NCBI GenBank assembly: GCA_021732845.1
Contig: JAKFUF010000014.1
Span: 1 to 55,262, forward strand
Direction: 5' to 3'
DNA length: 55,262 nt
Origin: Planctomycetaceae bacterium
GTDB lineage: Bacteria; Planctomycetota; Planctomycetia; Planctomycetales; Planctomycetaceae
The translations under genes and the position numbers were made by a program. The notes below the pieces were generated by a model, which was not told where the DNA came from, did no database searches, and was given only the letters and a program-made list of their open reading frames with translations. Every line of letters starts with the position of its first letter. Within the stretch, counting starts at the first letter, position 1. Positions 16,254 through 24,849 of the stretch are shown piece after piece.

Positions 16254-17564
16254 TCAACCAATCCTTTCCAGTTTCGCTTCCAACTCCTCCACCAAACCAT
16301 GCGAAAGCATGGCCACGTTCGCCAGGTCCCAGCGATCGTGGGGTTTGTCGTACAGCTCGGCGGACTCTTGGCGGGCGACGGTGTCCTCGCTCCGGCTGGT
16401 GAGAAAGTAATGCTCAGGCGTCCGCAGGCCGCGGCGCTCGGGGCTTTCGCGATAGAGGAATTCACGCAGTGAGTCGGTCTCCTGCCGCGCCACGGGCAGG
16501 ACGCTGGCGGCGGCATTCATGGAGGCCGCTGGTGACGGCAGTTCGATGCCGAACCACTCGCCGAGGGTCGGTCCGATATCGGCGGCTTGGACGAGGGCGG
16601 CGCGGCGGCTGCCGTCCATCAGGTCGGGGGCCGAAAACTGGACGATCAACGGCGTTTGCAGCAATGAAGAATCCAACCCATCGCCGTACTGACCGAGTTC
16701 CGCATGCTCACCGAGTTGTTCGCCAGCGGCGGCGGTGATGATCACCAACGGTGGCTCAGGCAACTTGGCCAACACCTGAAACAACTTCGCGAGCCACCGG
16801 TCAATCAGCGAGACGTACGACGCGTACAACGCGCGGGCATAGACGGCGTCGAGCAGTTCTTCCGCGCTGACGGGAGGCGGTTCAGGTGCTTCAGGCGTTT
16901 CCGCCGGAGCGGTATGGTACTCGGACCACGCCTCTGCCATTTCCGCCAGTTCCTCAGCTTCGGCCGAATCTTGTTCTGGCGCTGGGGTTGATCCAGCCTC
17001 GGGTTCGGGCTCTTCGTCCGGATCGGGATGAATGCGGAATTCATCAAAATAGAGGTCGACGAATTCCTCGGGCGGGAGCCACGGGTGCGGGACGCCGCGC
17101 GACTTGATCCACAGGAGCCACGGCTGGCTGTCGTGGCTTGCCTTGTTGACGGCTTTGGCGGCCGCTCCCATCAGTTTGGCGATGCTGGTCTCGGCCTCAG
17201 CAATCCCGGCCCCATCGGCACCGCGAATCTTCTGGACTGTCTCAAACCCGGGATTCTCCAGCGGCTGCGAAGTCACATCCGCCAGCAGTTCCGAGCGAAC
17301 ACCACCTTCGCGAAGCCGGGTCAACCAGTTGGCATCGGCGGTTGAAGCGGGGCTTTGGACCGCGGTCCACCACGCATGCCGGAGGGTATTTGGGTCGGCC
17401 GTGTCGCCCAGGCACTGGTCGAACATCACCGACCTGGCCGCGAAGGCGTTCAGGTTGGGCGTCTCGATCCAATCGTTGCCATAAGGGCCGAGGTATCCCA
17501 GATGCAGCCGGTCGAACGACAGAACAATTGCCGATTTTGCCGGCTGGTTGGACTCCACCATCAT
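16254..17564 (-). CDS. Sulfatase-like protein lacking the formylglycine motif
   Basis: A 436-residue member of the alkaline phosphatase/sulfatase superfamily. Family marks are the first strand SAIVLSFDRLHLGYLGPYG, the TPNLNAFAARSVMFDQ helix, and the later VIITAAAGEQLGEH segment where active sulfatases have a metal-binding Asp-Asn-Gly. The usual Cys-x-Pro-Ser/Thr-Arg motif is replaced by CLGDTADPNTLRHAW (Cys51), so the formylglycine nucleophile cannot form in the standard way. An acidic Glu/Pro insertion lies near residues 180-235. There is no signal peptide, so it is probably cytoplasmic. Its ATG overlaps the stop of the DUF1570 gene by 4 bases (ATGA), which couples the two. Confidence 0.75.
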   Translation of the reverse strand: MMVESNQPAKSAIVLSFDRLHLGYLGPYGNDWIETPNLNAFAARSVMFDQCLGDTADPNTLRHAWWTAVQSPASTADANWLTRLREGGVRSELLADVTSQPLENPGFETVQKIRGADGAGIAEAETSIAKLMGAAAKAVNKASHDSQPWLLWIKSRGVPHPWLPPEEFVDLYFDEFRIHPDPDEEPEPEAGSTPAPEQDSAEAEELAEMAEAWSEYHTAPAETPEAPEPPPVSAEELLDAVYARALYASYVSLIDRWLAKLFQVLAKLPEPPLVIITAAAGEQLGEHAELGQYGDGLDSSLLQTPLIVQFSAPDLMDGSRRAALVQAADIGPTLGEWFGIELPSPAASMNAAASVLPVARQETDSLREFLYRESPERRGLRTPEHYFLTSRSEDTVARQESAELYDKPHDRWDLANVAMLSHGLVEELEAKLERIG

Positions 17565-19033
17565 CTCCCAAATTCAGGTACGGGCAGGGCGGTTTTCCAG
17601 GCATCAGCCTGTTCGCTGCCTGCCGGAAGCGAGCGCACCCGCACGCGAAATGTCTGCGAACGGCCGCCGGGTGCGCCCAGCATCCGCTTGGTCACATTCT
17701 GCGCCGGCAGTTGAGCCTGCTTTTGCACATCGAGCGATGGGAAATGCCATTCGGCATACATCCCGCTTTCAGTCTCCACCGTCACATGATAGGCCATCGC
17801 GCGAATCGGCGAGGTATTGCGCAGCACCCCTTGAACCTCCAGCCGCCCTTCATCGACATAGTTGGTGGCGCTCAGCTCCACCTCACCCATGTTTTCCGAG
17901 GTTTTGGAGACGCCGGCGGGCTTCACGGGATTCAGCACGACTTTCTGACGCTTGATGCCGGTCTCCAGGGCGGGCTTGAAGTCGCTTTCGAACTCGGTCA
18001 GATCTTTGCCAAATGCTTCCTTGAATTCCGCCATTCGCGTCTCGGCATCGTCCTTTTGCAGCGGTTCCTTCTCCGCCAGCATCCGCACATATTTGCTGTA
18101 CTGCACGCGATACTTCGAGACCAGCAGCCAGTGCAGGCTCCAGGCGTGGCCGTAGGCCTCCCCCGCCAGCACGTCGCCGGCAAAGACGCTGTCATCGCCC
18201 ATCATGTCGCTCCACGACAGTTCCCGGGCGGCGAGGGCCTGCTTGGCATAACGGGTGCTGATCTTGGTCGGGCCGATGTTGATCTGTCCCTGGTTCGACT
18301 CAAAGCCGGTGGCGATTCCCTCATCAAACCAATGGGGCACCGGAGACAGCCGCCGGAACATGTTGCGGTTGTAGACCTGCTGATGAATCGCCTCGTGCAA
18401 GGGCACATCGAAGGTGTTGCATTCGCTCAGCCGGATTGCCAGATAGTTCGTCACGCCAGAATAGAACCCCGCGATGCGCGAGGCCGACAAGCCATTGCCG
18501 CCGGTCCCTTCGGTCGTGTACTTTTCAAAATCCTCTTCCGTCTCAAAGATCAGGATCACCAGCGGAAAAGTCGGGTTCTTGATCGGGAGCCGGACCTCCT
18601 TGGCAAACGAGCCGAAAGCCGCATCCACGTTTTTGAAGAAGCTTGTCGCCTTGCGCAACATGTTCTTCGCCCGGCCCTCCGAGGCTTTGGGCAGCGGCGA
18701 ACCCAGCACCAGCCCCATCACATACGGTTCCTGCACGTTGCTGCGAAACAACGCCTCACCGAACCGCGTCGCCAGGGCCGCCGCAACTTCATCGTGGGTC
18801 ATCGGCTTGGGACCATCGCCGGGCTTCCGTTCGAGCACCTGCCCCTCGGCGACCAATTTGTACTGCCCATCCGCCAGTTCCAGGATCAACGCCCCCTGGC
18901 CGGCCCCCGCGAGCCGCGCCTCGACCCTCGACATCGTTCCGTTTTCTTCCTGAATCGTGAACGTGTCCGCCCGCAATGCCGGCAACAGCGACAGCACAGC
19001 GGTCATGACCAGACAGCAGGTGAATGAACGCAT
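17561..19033 (-). CDS. Exported DUF1570 protein, gluzincin-like
   Basis: A 490-residue protein with a signal peptide (MRSFTCCLVMTAVLSLLPALRA). The DUF1570 core contains HEAIHQ (213-218), an HExxH zinc motif, followed by a gluzincin-type third ligand Glu238 in WFDEGIATG. This is the expected active site of a zinc peptidase, although activity of this family is not established from what I can see. An N-terminal SH3-like or beta domain (about 25-70) and a C-terminal beta domain (about 390-480) flank the core. The stop overlaps the start of the sulfatase-like gene by 4 bases. The protein is probably periplasmic or at the outer membrane. Confidence 0.8.
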   Translation of the reverse strand: MRSFTCCLVMTAVLSLLPALRADTFTIQEENGTMSRVEARLAGAGQGALILELADGQYKLVAEGQVLERKPGDGPKPMTHDEVAAALATRFGEALFRSNVQEPYVMGLVLGSPLPKASEGRAKNMLRKATSFFKNVDAAFGSFAKEVRLPIKNPTFPLVILIFETEEDFEKYTTEGTGGNGLSASRIAGFYSGVTNYLAIRLSECNTFDVPLHEAIHQQVYNRNMFRRLSPVPHWFDEGIATGFESNQGQINIGPTKISTRYAKQALAARELSWSDMMGDDSVFAGDVLAGEAYGHAWSLHWLLVSKYRVQYSKYVRMLAEKEPLQKDDAETRMAEFKEAFGKDLTEFESDFKPALETGIKRQKVVLNPVKPAGVSKTSENMGEVELSATNYVDEGRLEVQGVLRNTSPIRAMAYHVTVETESGMYAEWHFPSLDVQKQAQLPAQNVTKRMLGAPGGRSQTFRVRVRSLPAGSEQADAWKTALPVPEFGR

Positions 19034-19526
19034 GACAGGAATTCCAGGTTGGTGCGGCGGCGATGCAGAGAAACCTTCCTTGAAGGTGACTCAATGATGC
19101 GCCCCGCGCGGCAGACACACAAGACTGCGGCTGTGTCGTTCATCAGGACCACGACGATTGGCGCAGCAGTTTTAGGCGAAACAAATCTCAAGTTTCACTC
19201 GGTGCTTGATCACTGGGCGGGCGCCACATCCATCAAAGGCTGTCGGCAACACTCTCGTGCTGTTCGTGGTTCAAATCCCGTGATCTGAATCCTCCGCCCT
19301 CATCAAACTCCTTATGGAAACAGTTCTGCCACACAATGTTTTTCGATGAGTTGGGTATCGCCGTCGGTTACGGGCACAAACAGATCCTTTCCTCATCCTC
19401 TGTCATCCTTTTTCATCCTGTCCAATATCTAGACCATCTCCATCGACACGACGGGGCCGCCCCCCAATTCCGTGACGCTCAGGAAATTTGAAATTCCACT
19501 TGCCCAGGAACGCACGCTGCCGCAGC
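19034..19526. repeat. Gene-free gap with dispersed repeat copy A
   Basis: About 490 bases without a gene. The part 19374-19497 is copy A of a dispersed repeat: as reverse complement it matches 21291-21423, with about 65 of the first 70 positions identical by eye. It includes a pyrimidine-rich stretch of degenerate CATCCTTT units (19383-19431) and ends in an AAATTTGAAATT block. A separate module at 19263-19295 (TTCGTGGTTCAAATCC, then TGAT-TGAAT and TCCG) recurs at 21594-21627. Confidence 0.75.
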
Positions 19527-20282
19527 TCAGCCCGCGCGGTGCAACTGGTCGATCACGCCCTCAAGGAATGTCGCCAGTTTGTCGGCGGCACCCATGGCGT
19601 CGGTCCGCAGCTTCCACATGTCTGTGATGCTGCCGGGACGGTTCCACAGCGCGCTGACCGCGGCGCCGAGACGGACGGCTCCCGTCGACCCGACGACGGT
19701 CAGGATTTCCGGCGGCAGGTCGGCGGTCATGTCATCGCTGATGACGCGGATCGCCAGAAAGCGGGTCTTAAATTGCTGGCATTTGCGAGCCACGGCGATC
19801 GACTCCATGTCCACCGCCAGCGCCTGGTACTTCTCGCCCAACGCCTGCTTCTCAGCCACCGTGCGGACCATGGTGTCGGACGTGAACAGCCGTCCGACAT
19901 GCAGGCCCCGCGCCGGGTCGGCCGGCATCTTCAGATCGATCGTCAGTGGCACACCCGCGGCATCCACAATGCTGTCGGCCACGACGATATCGTTGCGCTT
20001 CAGTTCGGGACGCAGCGCTCCCGAATAGCCAGCCGACAGGATCCACTCCGGCGAATGCGCGTCGATCAGCGCCTGCGTGGCTTTGGCGGCCCGGGCGGGT
20101 CCCATCCCAGACTGCACGAAAGCGACGCGGGTCTTGTCGAACTTTCCGCCGCGGACGACCAGGTCGCCGCCGGTATACTTGCTCACGCGGTCGCAACGGC
20201 TCAATAGCGGCGAGATCTCCATCTCGGTCGCATGCACAATCCCCACTTCCGCGTGGGTGAGATCATCCTTCGAAACAGGCAT
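19527..20282 (-). CDS. Purine nucleosidase/phosphorylase family (MTA/SAH nucleosidase-like)
   Basis: A 251-residue member of the PNP_UDP superfamily. Typical elements are the N-terminal VGIVHATEMEISPLL, the ribose and phosphate site segment VQSGMGPARAAKATQ, the ILSAGYSGAL turn, and AVDMESIAVAR near residue 160, where the Glu of DMES contacts the ribose. It probably cleaves 5'-methylthioadenosine or S-adenosylhomocysteine, or a related nucleoside. The hopanoid-associated phosphorylase group has similar sequence, so the exact substrate is unclear. It precedes the dehydrogenase gene's end by 39 bases on the same strand, so co-transcription is plausible. Confidence 0.8.
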   Translation of the reverse strand: MPVSKDDLTHAEVGIVHATEMEISPLLSRCDRVSKYTGGDLVVRGGKFDKTRVAFVQSGMGPARAAKATQALIDAHSPEWILSAGYSGALRPELKRNDIVVADSIVDAAGVPLTIDLKMPADPARGLHVGRLFTSDTMVRTVAEKQALGEKYQALAVDMESIAVARKCQQFKTRFLAIRVISDDMTADLPPEILTVVGSTGAVRLGAAVSALWNRPGSITDMWKLRTDAMGAADKLATFLEGVIDQLHRAG

Positions 20283-20321
20283 GGGCAGTCACGACCGGTC
20301 CAGAAATCTTCAGAATGCGCG

Positions 20322-21113
20322 TCAGAAATCGCGCGTATAACCGGCGGTCCAGCCACCATCGACCGTGAGGATATGGCCGTTCATGTAGCTGTTTTCGGGG
20401 TCGGCCAAGAACAGGGCCGCCACGGCAATCTCCTCCACCGTGCCCGGCCGGCCCAGCGGCACATGGTCCAGCATCCGCTGCACCTTGTCGCTGAACTTGC
20501 CATCGGCCCCGTAAAACAGTTGCCGCGTTCCCTCCGTCAGCGTCGAGCCGGGGGCGATGCCGTTCACCAGAATGCCCATCGGCCCCAGTTCCAGGGCCAT
20601 CCCCTTGGTGAGGTTCACCACGCCCGCCTTGGCCGCGATGAAGGCACACTGCAACCGCAGGGGAACCAGCCCCGCGATGGAGGCGATGTTGATGATCCGC
20701 CCGGAGCCCTGCTTCCGCATGACTTTCGCCGCGGCCTGGCTGCATTGAAAGACGCCATCCAGGTCGACCGACAGAATTTTGTCCCATTCGGAACGCGGAA
20801 ATTCATCGATCGTCACGCGATGCTGCATCGTGTTGATGCCGGCATTGTTGACCAGCACGTCCAACCGCCCATACTCGGCCACCACCCGGCTGATCACGTC
20901 GTCGATCTGCTCGGGCAGCGTCACATTCAGCGCCATCGCCCTGGCGGGAATCTCTCCGCCAATCTCGCGCGCCGACTGCTCCGACGCTCCCAGATCGACA
21001 TCGGTGACGATCACCTGCGACCCGTTGGCCGCATAGCGTTTGGCAATCGCCTGCCCAATCCCCCGCGCCGAACCGGTGATGAGACTGACTGTTCCACGCA
21101 GGTCCGATTTCAT
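20322..21113 (-). CDS. Short-chain dehydrogenase/reductase with Tyr-to-Phe at the active site
   Basis: A 263-residue SDR of the classical type. The cofactor motif TGSARGIG (13-20), the NNAG motif (89-92) and the catalytic Ser145 are present, and the C-terminal VDGGWTAGY segment is normal. At the YxxxK position the protein reads FIAAK, with Phe158 in place of the catalytic Tyr (codon TTC, one base from TAC) and Lys162 retained. Without the Tyr hydroxyl normal oxidoreductase chemistry is unlikely, unless a neighbouring residue substitutes. ATG 21113 starts the conserved first strand and lacks a strong Shine-Dalgarno. The upstream gap contains dispersed repeats. Confidence 0.85.
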   Translation of the reverse strand: MKSDLRGTVSLITGSARGIGQAIAKRYAANGSQVIVTDVDLGASEQSAREIGGEIPARAMALNVTLPEQIDDVISRVVAEYGRLDVLVNNAGINTMQHRVTIDEFPRSEWDKILSVDLDGVFQCSQAAAKVMRKQGSGRIINIASIAGLVPLRLQCAFIAAKAGVVNLTKGMALELGPMGILVNGIAPGSTLTEGTRQLFYGADGKFSDKVQRMLDHVPLGRPGTVEEIAVAALFLADPENSYMNGHILTVDGGWTAGYTRDF

Positions 21114-21180
21114 TTTCGATTTTCGATTGGTGATTTTCGAGTGTTGGGAATCAGCGTCGCCTTGTGGGCGGCAAAGCCTT

Positions 21181-21627
21181 AACCACGAAAGGCACGAAGG
21201 ACACGAAATTGTGTGCGAGAATCATCCAGATGGCGGTGCCGTAATGTTTCACATTCGCTTCTATTTTGTCGTTGCCAGAGGCACTTTACCGTGAAATTTG
21301 AAATCTGAAATTTGCTGACCGTCACGGGTTTTGGGGGCGGACCCGTCGCGTAGATGGAGGTGGCCTAGATATTGGACGGGATGAAAAAGGATGGAAGAGG
21401 ATGAGGAAAGGATCTGTTTGTGCCAGCTTTCAATGAGAACATCCTTTTTTATCCTCTGTCATCCTTTTACATCCTGTCTCAAAAACCTCTTTTCAAACAA
21501 TCAGCCAGCCCCCCCAAAATCCGTGACGGTCAGAAATTTGAAATTCATTCCACGGTTCGGCACACAGCCACACTTTCGTGTTCTTCGTGCCTTTCGTGGT
21601 TCAAATCCCATGATTTGAATTCTCCGG
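21181..21627. repeat. Composite inverted repeat element, copies B and C
   Basis: Outer arms at 21181-21208 and 21574-21601 are inverted copies of each other with one mismatch in 28 bases. Inside lie copy B (21291-21423, inverted relative to copy A at 19374) and copy C (about 21436-21553, direct relative to A), each with the CATCCTTT-type tract and the block CCGTGACGGTCAG next to AAATTT. The whole forms a roughly 420-base palindromic structure between the dehydrogenase and the coiled-coil membrane gene. No open reading frame is supported within it. Confidence 0.75.
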
Positions 21628-21646
21628 CTCGTCCGCCGACGTCACG

Positions 21647-23020
21647 CTATTTATTGAAATACTTCTGCACCACATTCCGGTGTCGCGGGCTGAGATTGCG
21701 TTTCACGGTGGCATCGCCGGTGGCGGGGCCGCTGTCGCGGGCGGCGGATTTCGGCGCGGAGTCGACGGTTTCTTCCTTGGGGGCATTCTTGCGGATCCCC
21801 ACGATCTCGTCCTTCGGATCCTCCTCGAACCCCTTGGGCAGCACCGTTTCCTTGAACTTCACTCCTTCCAGGTCCGACTCGTCGCCCCACGTCATTTCGG
21901 CATCGCCACGTCCCCGGGATACGCCGCCACGACCGGGCCTGCCGTTGCCGTTCCGTGGATTGCCGTTGCCGTCGCACTCGCCTTCGCATTGCCCGTCACC
22001 CTTGCATGACTGGCACTTGCCGCGGGCGTCGTCGAGCTTCTTCTTTTCCTTGTTAAGGAACTCCTTCAGACTGTCCAGCATTTCCTGGCGTTCTTTGGGA
22101 TCCTTCGGCAGGCCCATCTTGCCATTCGATTTCTTCGCCAGCCGCTGCAGTTGATCGCGCAGTTCATCGGGTGCCCCCTTGAAGGCCCCTTTTTCCATCA
22201 GCTTGTCGAGGGATTCGCCCATCTTCTTTTCCAACTGCTCGACCTGCTCTTCCGTCAGGGCCTCCATGTCGCCGTTTTGCAGGGCGGCGAGCGCTTCAGA
22301 CATGGACAGCGTCTGCATCACGACAGCCGAGGCATCTTCGATCCGCAGTTGGATCCGTTCGCGCATGGCGTCGACCGTTTCCCACTTCTCGTGAGACAGC
22401 GGGTTCTGTTTGGTTTCTTCCGCCAGCTTCTTGATCTCTTCTTCAATCTGCTTCTTCTCCTCTTCTTCCAGCACGGCCTTCTCTTCAATGTCCTTCATCA
22501 GTTCTTCGAGGCTGTTCGTGGCCTGTGCGGCAACGGTATTCGGAATGACCGGGTTGGCCGTGATCGTTCGCAGCGGGATGAAGCAGGCACCAATCGCAAA
22601 CAGCAGCGGCAGCGCGATGTGGCTCGCAAACCGTTTCGGCCGTAGCCGGGGCATCGCCTGCTGCCAGTCTTCTTCGTACTGCGGCAGCCGCTCGCGCCAA
22701 TGCTGGTCGGGCAGTTCGGCCAGCGTCATCAACAGGCCGCCGGTGTTGAGCGCCTTGTCCAGGCGGGCAATCGACTGTGTCCGCGACCAGGGCTGCCGGC
22801 CCGCCCAAAACCACGCGAGCACAGCCGCCGGGACGCAGCCCACGGCGAGCCACAGGACATGTGGCCAGAACTGGGGCATCGTGAGCTTGACGAGCAGCAC
22901 CAATCCGCCGAAGGCGAACAGAAAAATGGCCCCGGCATCGGCGGCCCGCTTCAGGAATTCGCCGAATTGCAACTTGCGGACGTAACGAGAAATCCACCGG
23001 TCCATCGAGCTGGTTTGCAT
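21647..23020 (-). CDS. Membrane protein with coiled coil and cysteine-rich motif
   Basis: A 457-residue protein starting at ATG 23020 with GAGGA six bases upstream. Three membrane segments are visible near residues 28-47, 53-72 and 134-152. A long Glu/Lys-rich coiled coil (about 165-330) follows. A compact cysteine cluster CQSCKGDGQCEGEC then resembles one DnaJ-type CxxCxGxG unit and may bind zinc. A Gly/Asn/Arg-rich linker and a C-terminal segment complete it. The layout recalls membrane partners of MoxR/vWA operons in Planctomycetes, but none of those genes is adjacent. The coiled coil likely extends from the membrane, on a side that cannot be decided here. Confidence 0.7.
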   Translation of the reverse strand: MQTSSMDRWISRYVRKLQFGEFLKRAADAGAIFLFAFGGLVLLVKLTMPQFWPHVLWLAVGCVPAAVLAWFWAGRQPWSRTQSIARLDKALNTGGLLMTLAELPDQHWRERLPQYEEDWQQAMPRLRPKRFASHIALPLLFAIGACFIPLRTITANPVIPNTVAAQATNSLEELMKDIEEKAVLEEEEKKQIEEEIKKLAEETKQNPLSHEKWETVDAMRERIQLRIEDASAVVMQTLSMSEALAALQNGDMEALTEEQVEQLEKKMGESLDKLMEKGAFKGAPDELRDQLQRLAKKSNGKMGLPKDPKERQEMLDSLKEFLNKEKKKLDDARGKCQSCKGDGQCEGECDGNGNPRNGNGRPGRGGVSRGRGDAEMTWGDESDLEGVKFKETVLPKGFEEDPKDEIVGIRKNAPKEETVDSAPKSAARDSGPATGDATVKRNLSPRHRNVVQKYFNK

Positions 23021-23229
23021 CGAAATCCTCGAGTAAAGCCGAGAACGAACCTCAAGACCTGTCGTGCCGCAACTGCCGAACGTGAGTCACTTCAGGATTA
23101 TCGTCCAGAAACCCGCTCTCCGCAATCGTAAATCTGGCCGTTGGATGCGTCTGATGGCGTTGCAGTGAGTTTGCACGCCGCGTTGACAATGCGTCGGAGA
23201 TGATTCGGTCTGTTGAGGGATCTTTGGAC

Positions 23230-24849
23230 TCAAAACTCGAACTCTTCATCCCATGTTTCATCATGGAATACGCGCCAGATGCCATCTCCTTCCTGGACCA
23301 GCCATACCATGTGGCGAAATCGACCCCGAGAATCCGCCGTGAATCGCAGGACACGCACGGTTGTTTGATGTCGAGCGATGGGTAGTCGTTCCTTCAACGG
23401 ATTCCCGTGGCAAATTGGGCAATATCCTACTTCAAATCTGATCTTGGGCGCGGCTACCAGCGGGGTATCCCGGCTCTCATCGGCAGGGCCTAATTCCCGC
23501 TCGATCTGAAGTTCCGAGTATCCAACTCGGCGGTCAACATCAACGCCAAAGGGCGGTTTTCGCTCCTCAGCAGGGAGGGGAACCGTGGTGAGGAATCTGC
23601 CATCTGGAGAAAGGAACCCCTGCTCGAAATCTTCTGTAATGGCGAGAAATGAGACTTGGTTGACGACTTGGATTTGCCGGTAATCCTGCTGTGTCACTTC
23701 TTTCCCCTGCCTGTCAATCAGTTGCCATTTCCCGTGTCTGGCGACCGGAGCCACATTGCCAACGAAGTCCCGTGCGGCAGAGTACGCGGCCGGAATCATC
23801 AACTGCCCCCGACTATCGACATATCCCCATGTGTAGCGTTCCAAGCCAGCCTTGTTCTCGACCTGTACAGGTGCCAGACCTCCGGAAAAATGACCGGCAT
23901 CGAAGTAACTTGGCGGAATCTGGTATTTGCCCCGGATGTCAATGAATCCGATCGGCGGTTGGACCGCCTCAGCATCGTTCCACTGGTCTTTGAATGCTGG
24001 AGCGACGCCAATTCGTGCCAGCCCCTCATGGAACGCAGGCAACTCTGTGTGCTCTCCGGGAACAGCAAAGGTGGGTTGGATCGCCCATTCACCCGTTGCG
24101 TCAAGGAACCCCAACCGCTGCTTGTCATCGAGTCCGACAACAGCGGGAGCCAGCCCCTGATGAAACGGCCCAGCCCGGACAAATCGCGGGGGGATGGCCC
24201 AGGCTCCGGCCCGGCTGACGTATCCCACTGAGACCGATTTGTCGCGGTTGGTGACCCCGGCGCAGGCCAGCCCTTCGCTGAAGGGTTCGAAACTGGCAAA
24301 CCGCAGGGGAAGCACCAGGCGTCCTCGTGAATCGACGCAACCGGATTTGCCATTTCGTTCAATGGCGCTGAGCCCCTCGGAGAAAGAAGTCGCCGAATCT
24401 GTCGAAAGAGAACAGACCACTTTTCCCTTGGGCGAGACTGCCACAGCGTGGCTGCCGCGACGGACGATGGCAAGGCCCTCCTGAAACGGCGCGCCAATTC
24501 CACCCGTCTTGAACACGACCTTCCCGTCGCGCGAGTCAACGTAGATGGTCGTATTGGGCCGTTCGCCGGGCAGCGGCACATAATATTTTTCCGGCGGGTC
24601 GAGCGGTGCGCTGATCGCAGGCCGGACAGAATCCAGCGAAAAACCAACGATCAGCGCCAGCCAGCGGGGTGAGCCACGGCGCGAAGCTACGCCGTAATAG
24701 GATCGACATGCGTCTGCCTCCCGGAACGGTGGAGCATCAGACGCACGCGGGGGCGGCGAAGTTCCAGAAATCTTTGTCAAGCTGCGCAAAAACCAACGAG
24801 GATACCTGACCCAACGATCACCCCAACGGGTCCAGCAGTTGAACCACAT
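23230..24849 (-). CDS. WG (KWG) repeat protein, probably exported
   Basis: The frame is 539 codons, but the first 60 residues look non-coding, overlap glcF by 32 bases at the 5' end and lack a clear start. The real protein probably begins nearer RRGSPRWLALIVGFSLDSVRPAISA, which resembles a signal peptide, but no ATG is available there. The mature region contains at least seven WG-type repeats (for example GYVDSRGQLMIPAAYSAARDF and GFLDATGEWAIQPTF), which form a beta-rich surface domain. The C-terminal 90 residues hold a CPICHGNP motif that could bind a metal. Base composition looks lower in GC than the neighbours. Function unknown. Confidence 0.7.
   Translation of the reverse strand: MWFNCWTRWGDRWVRYPRWFLRSLTKISGTSPPPRASDAPPFREADACRSYYGVASRRGSPRWLALIVGFSLDSVRPAISAPLDPPEKYYVPLPGERPNTTIYVDSRDGKVVFKTGGIGAPFQEGLAIVRRGSHAVAVSPKGKVVCSLSTDSATSFSEGLSAIERNGKSGCVDSRGRLVLPLRFASFEPFSEGLACAGVTNRDKSVSVGYVSRAGAWAIPPRFVRAGPFHQGLAPAVVGLDDKQRLGFLDATGEWAIQPTFAVPGEHTELPAFHEGLARIGVAPAFKDQWNDAEAVQPPIGFIDIRGKYQIPPSYFDAGHFSGGLAPVQVENKAGLERYTWGYVDSRGQLMIPAAYSAARDFVGNVAPVARHGKWQLIDRQGKEVTQQDYRQIQVVNQVSFLAITEDFEQGFLSPDGRFLTTVPLPAEERKPPFGVDVDRRVGYSELQIERELGPADESRDTPLVAAPKIRFEVGYCPICHGNPLKERLPIARHQTTVRVLRFTADSRGRFRHMVWLVQEGDGIWRVFHDETWDEEFEF

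Noticed and set aside
19255-19290. tRNA-like T-loop phrase GGTTCAAATCCC
   Set aside because: The phrase recurs at 21599-21610 as part of a dispersed repeat, and no acceptor, D or anticodon stem can be drawn around it.
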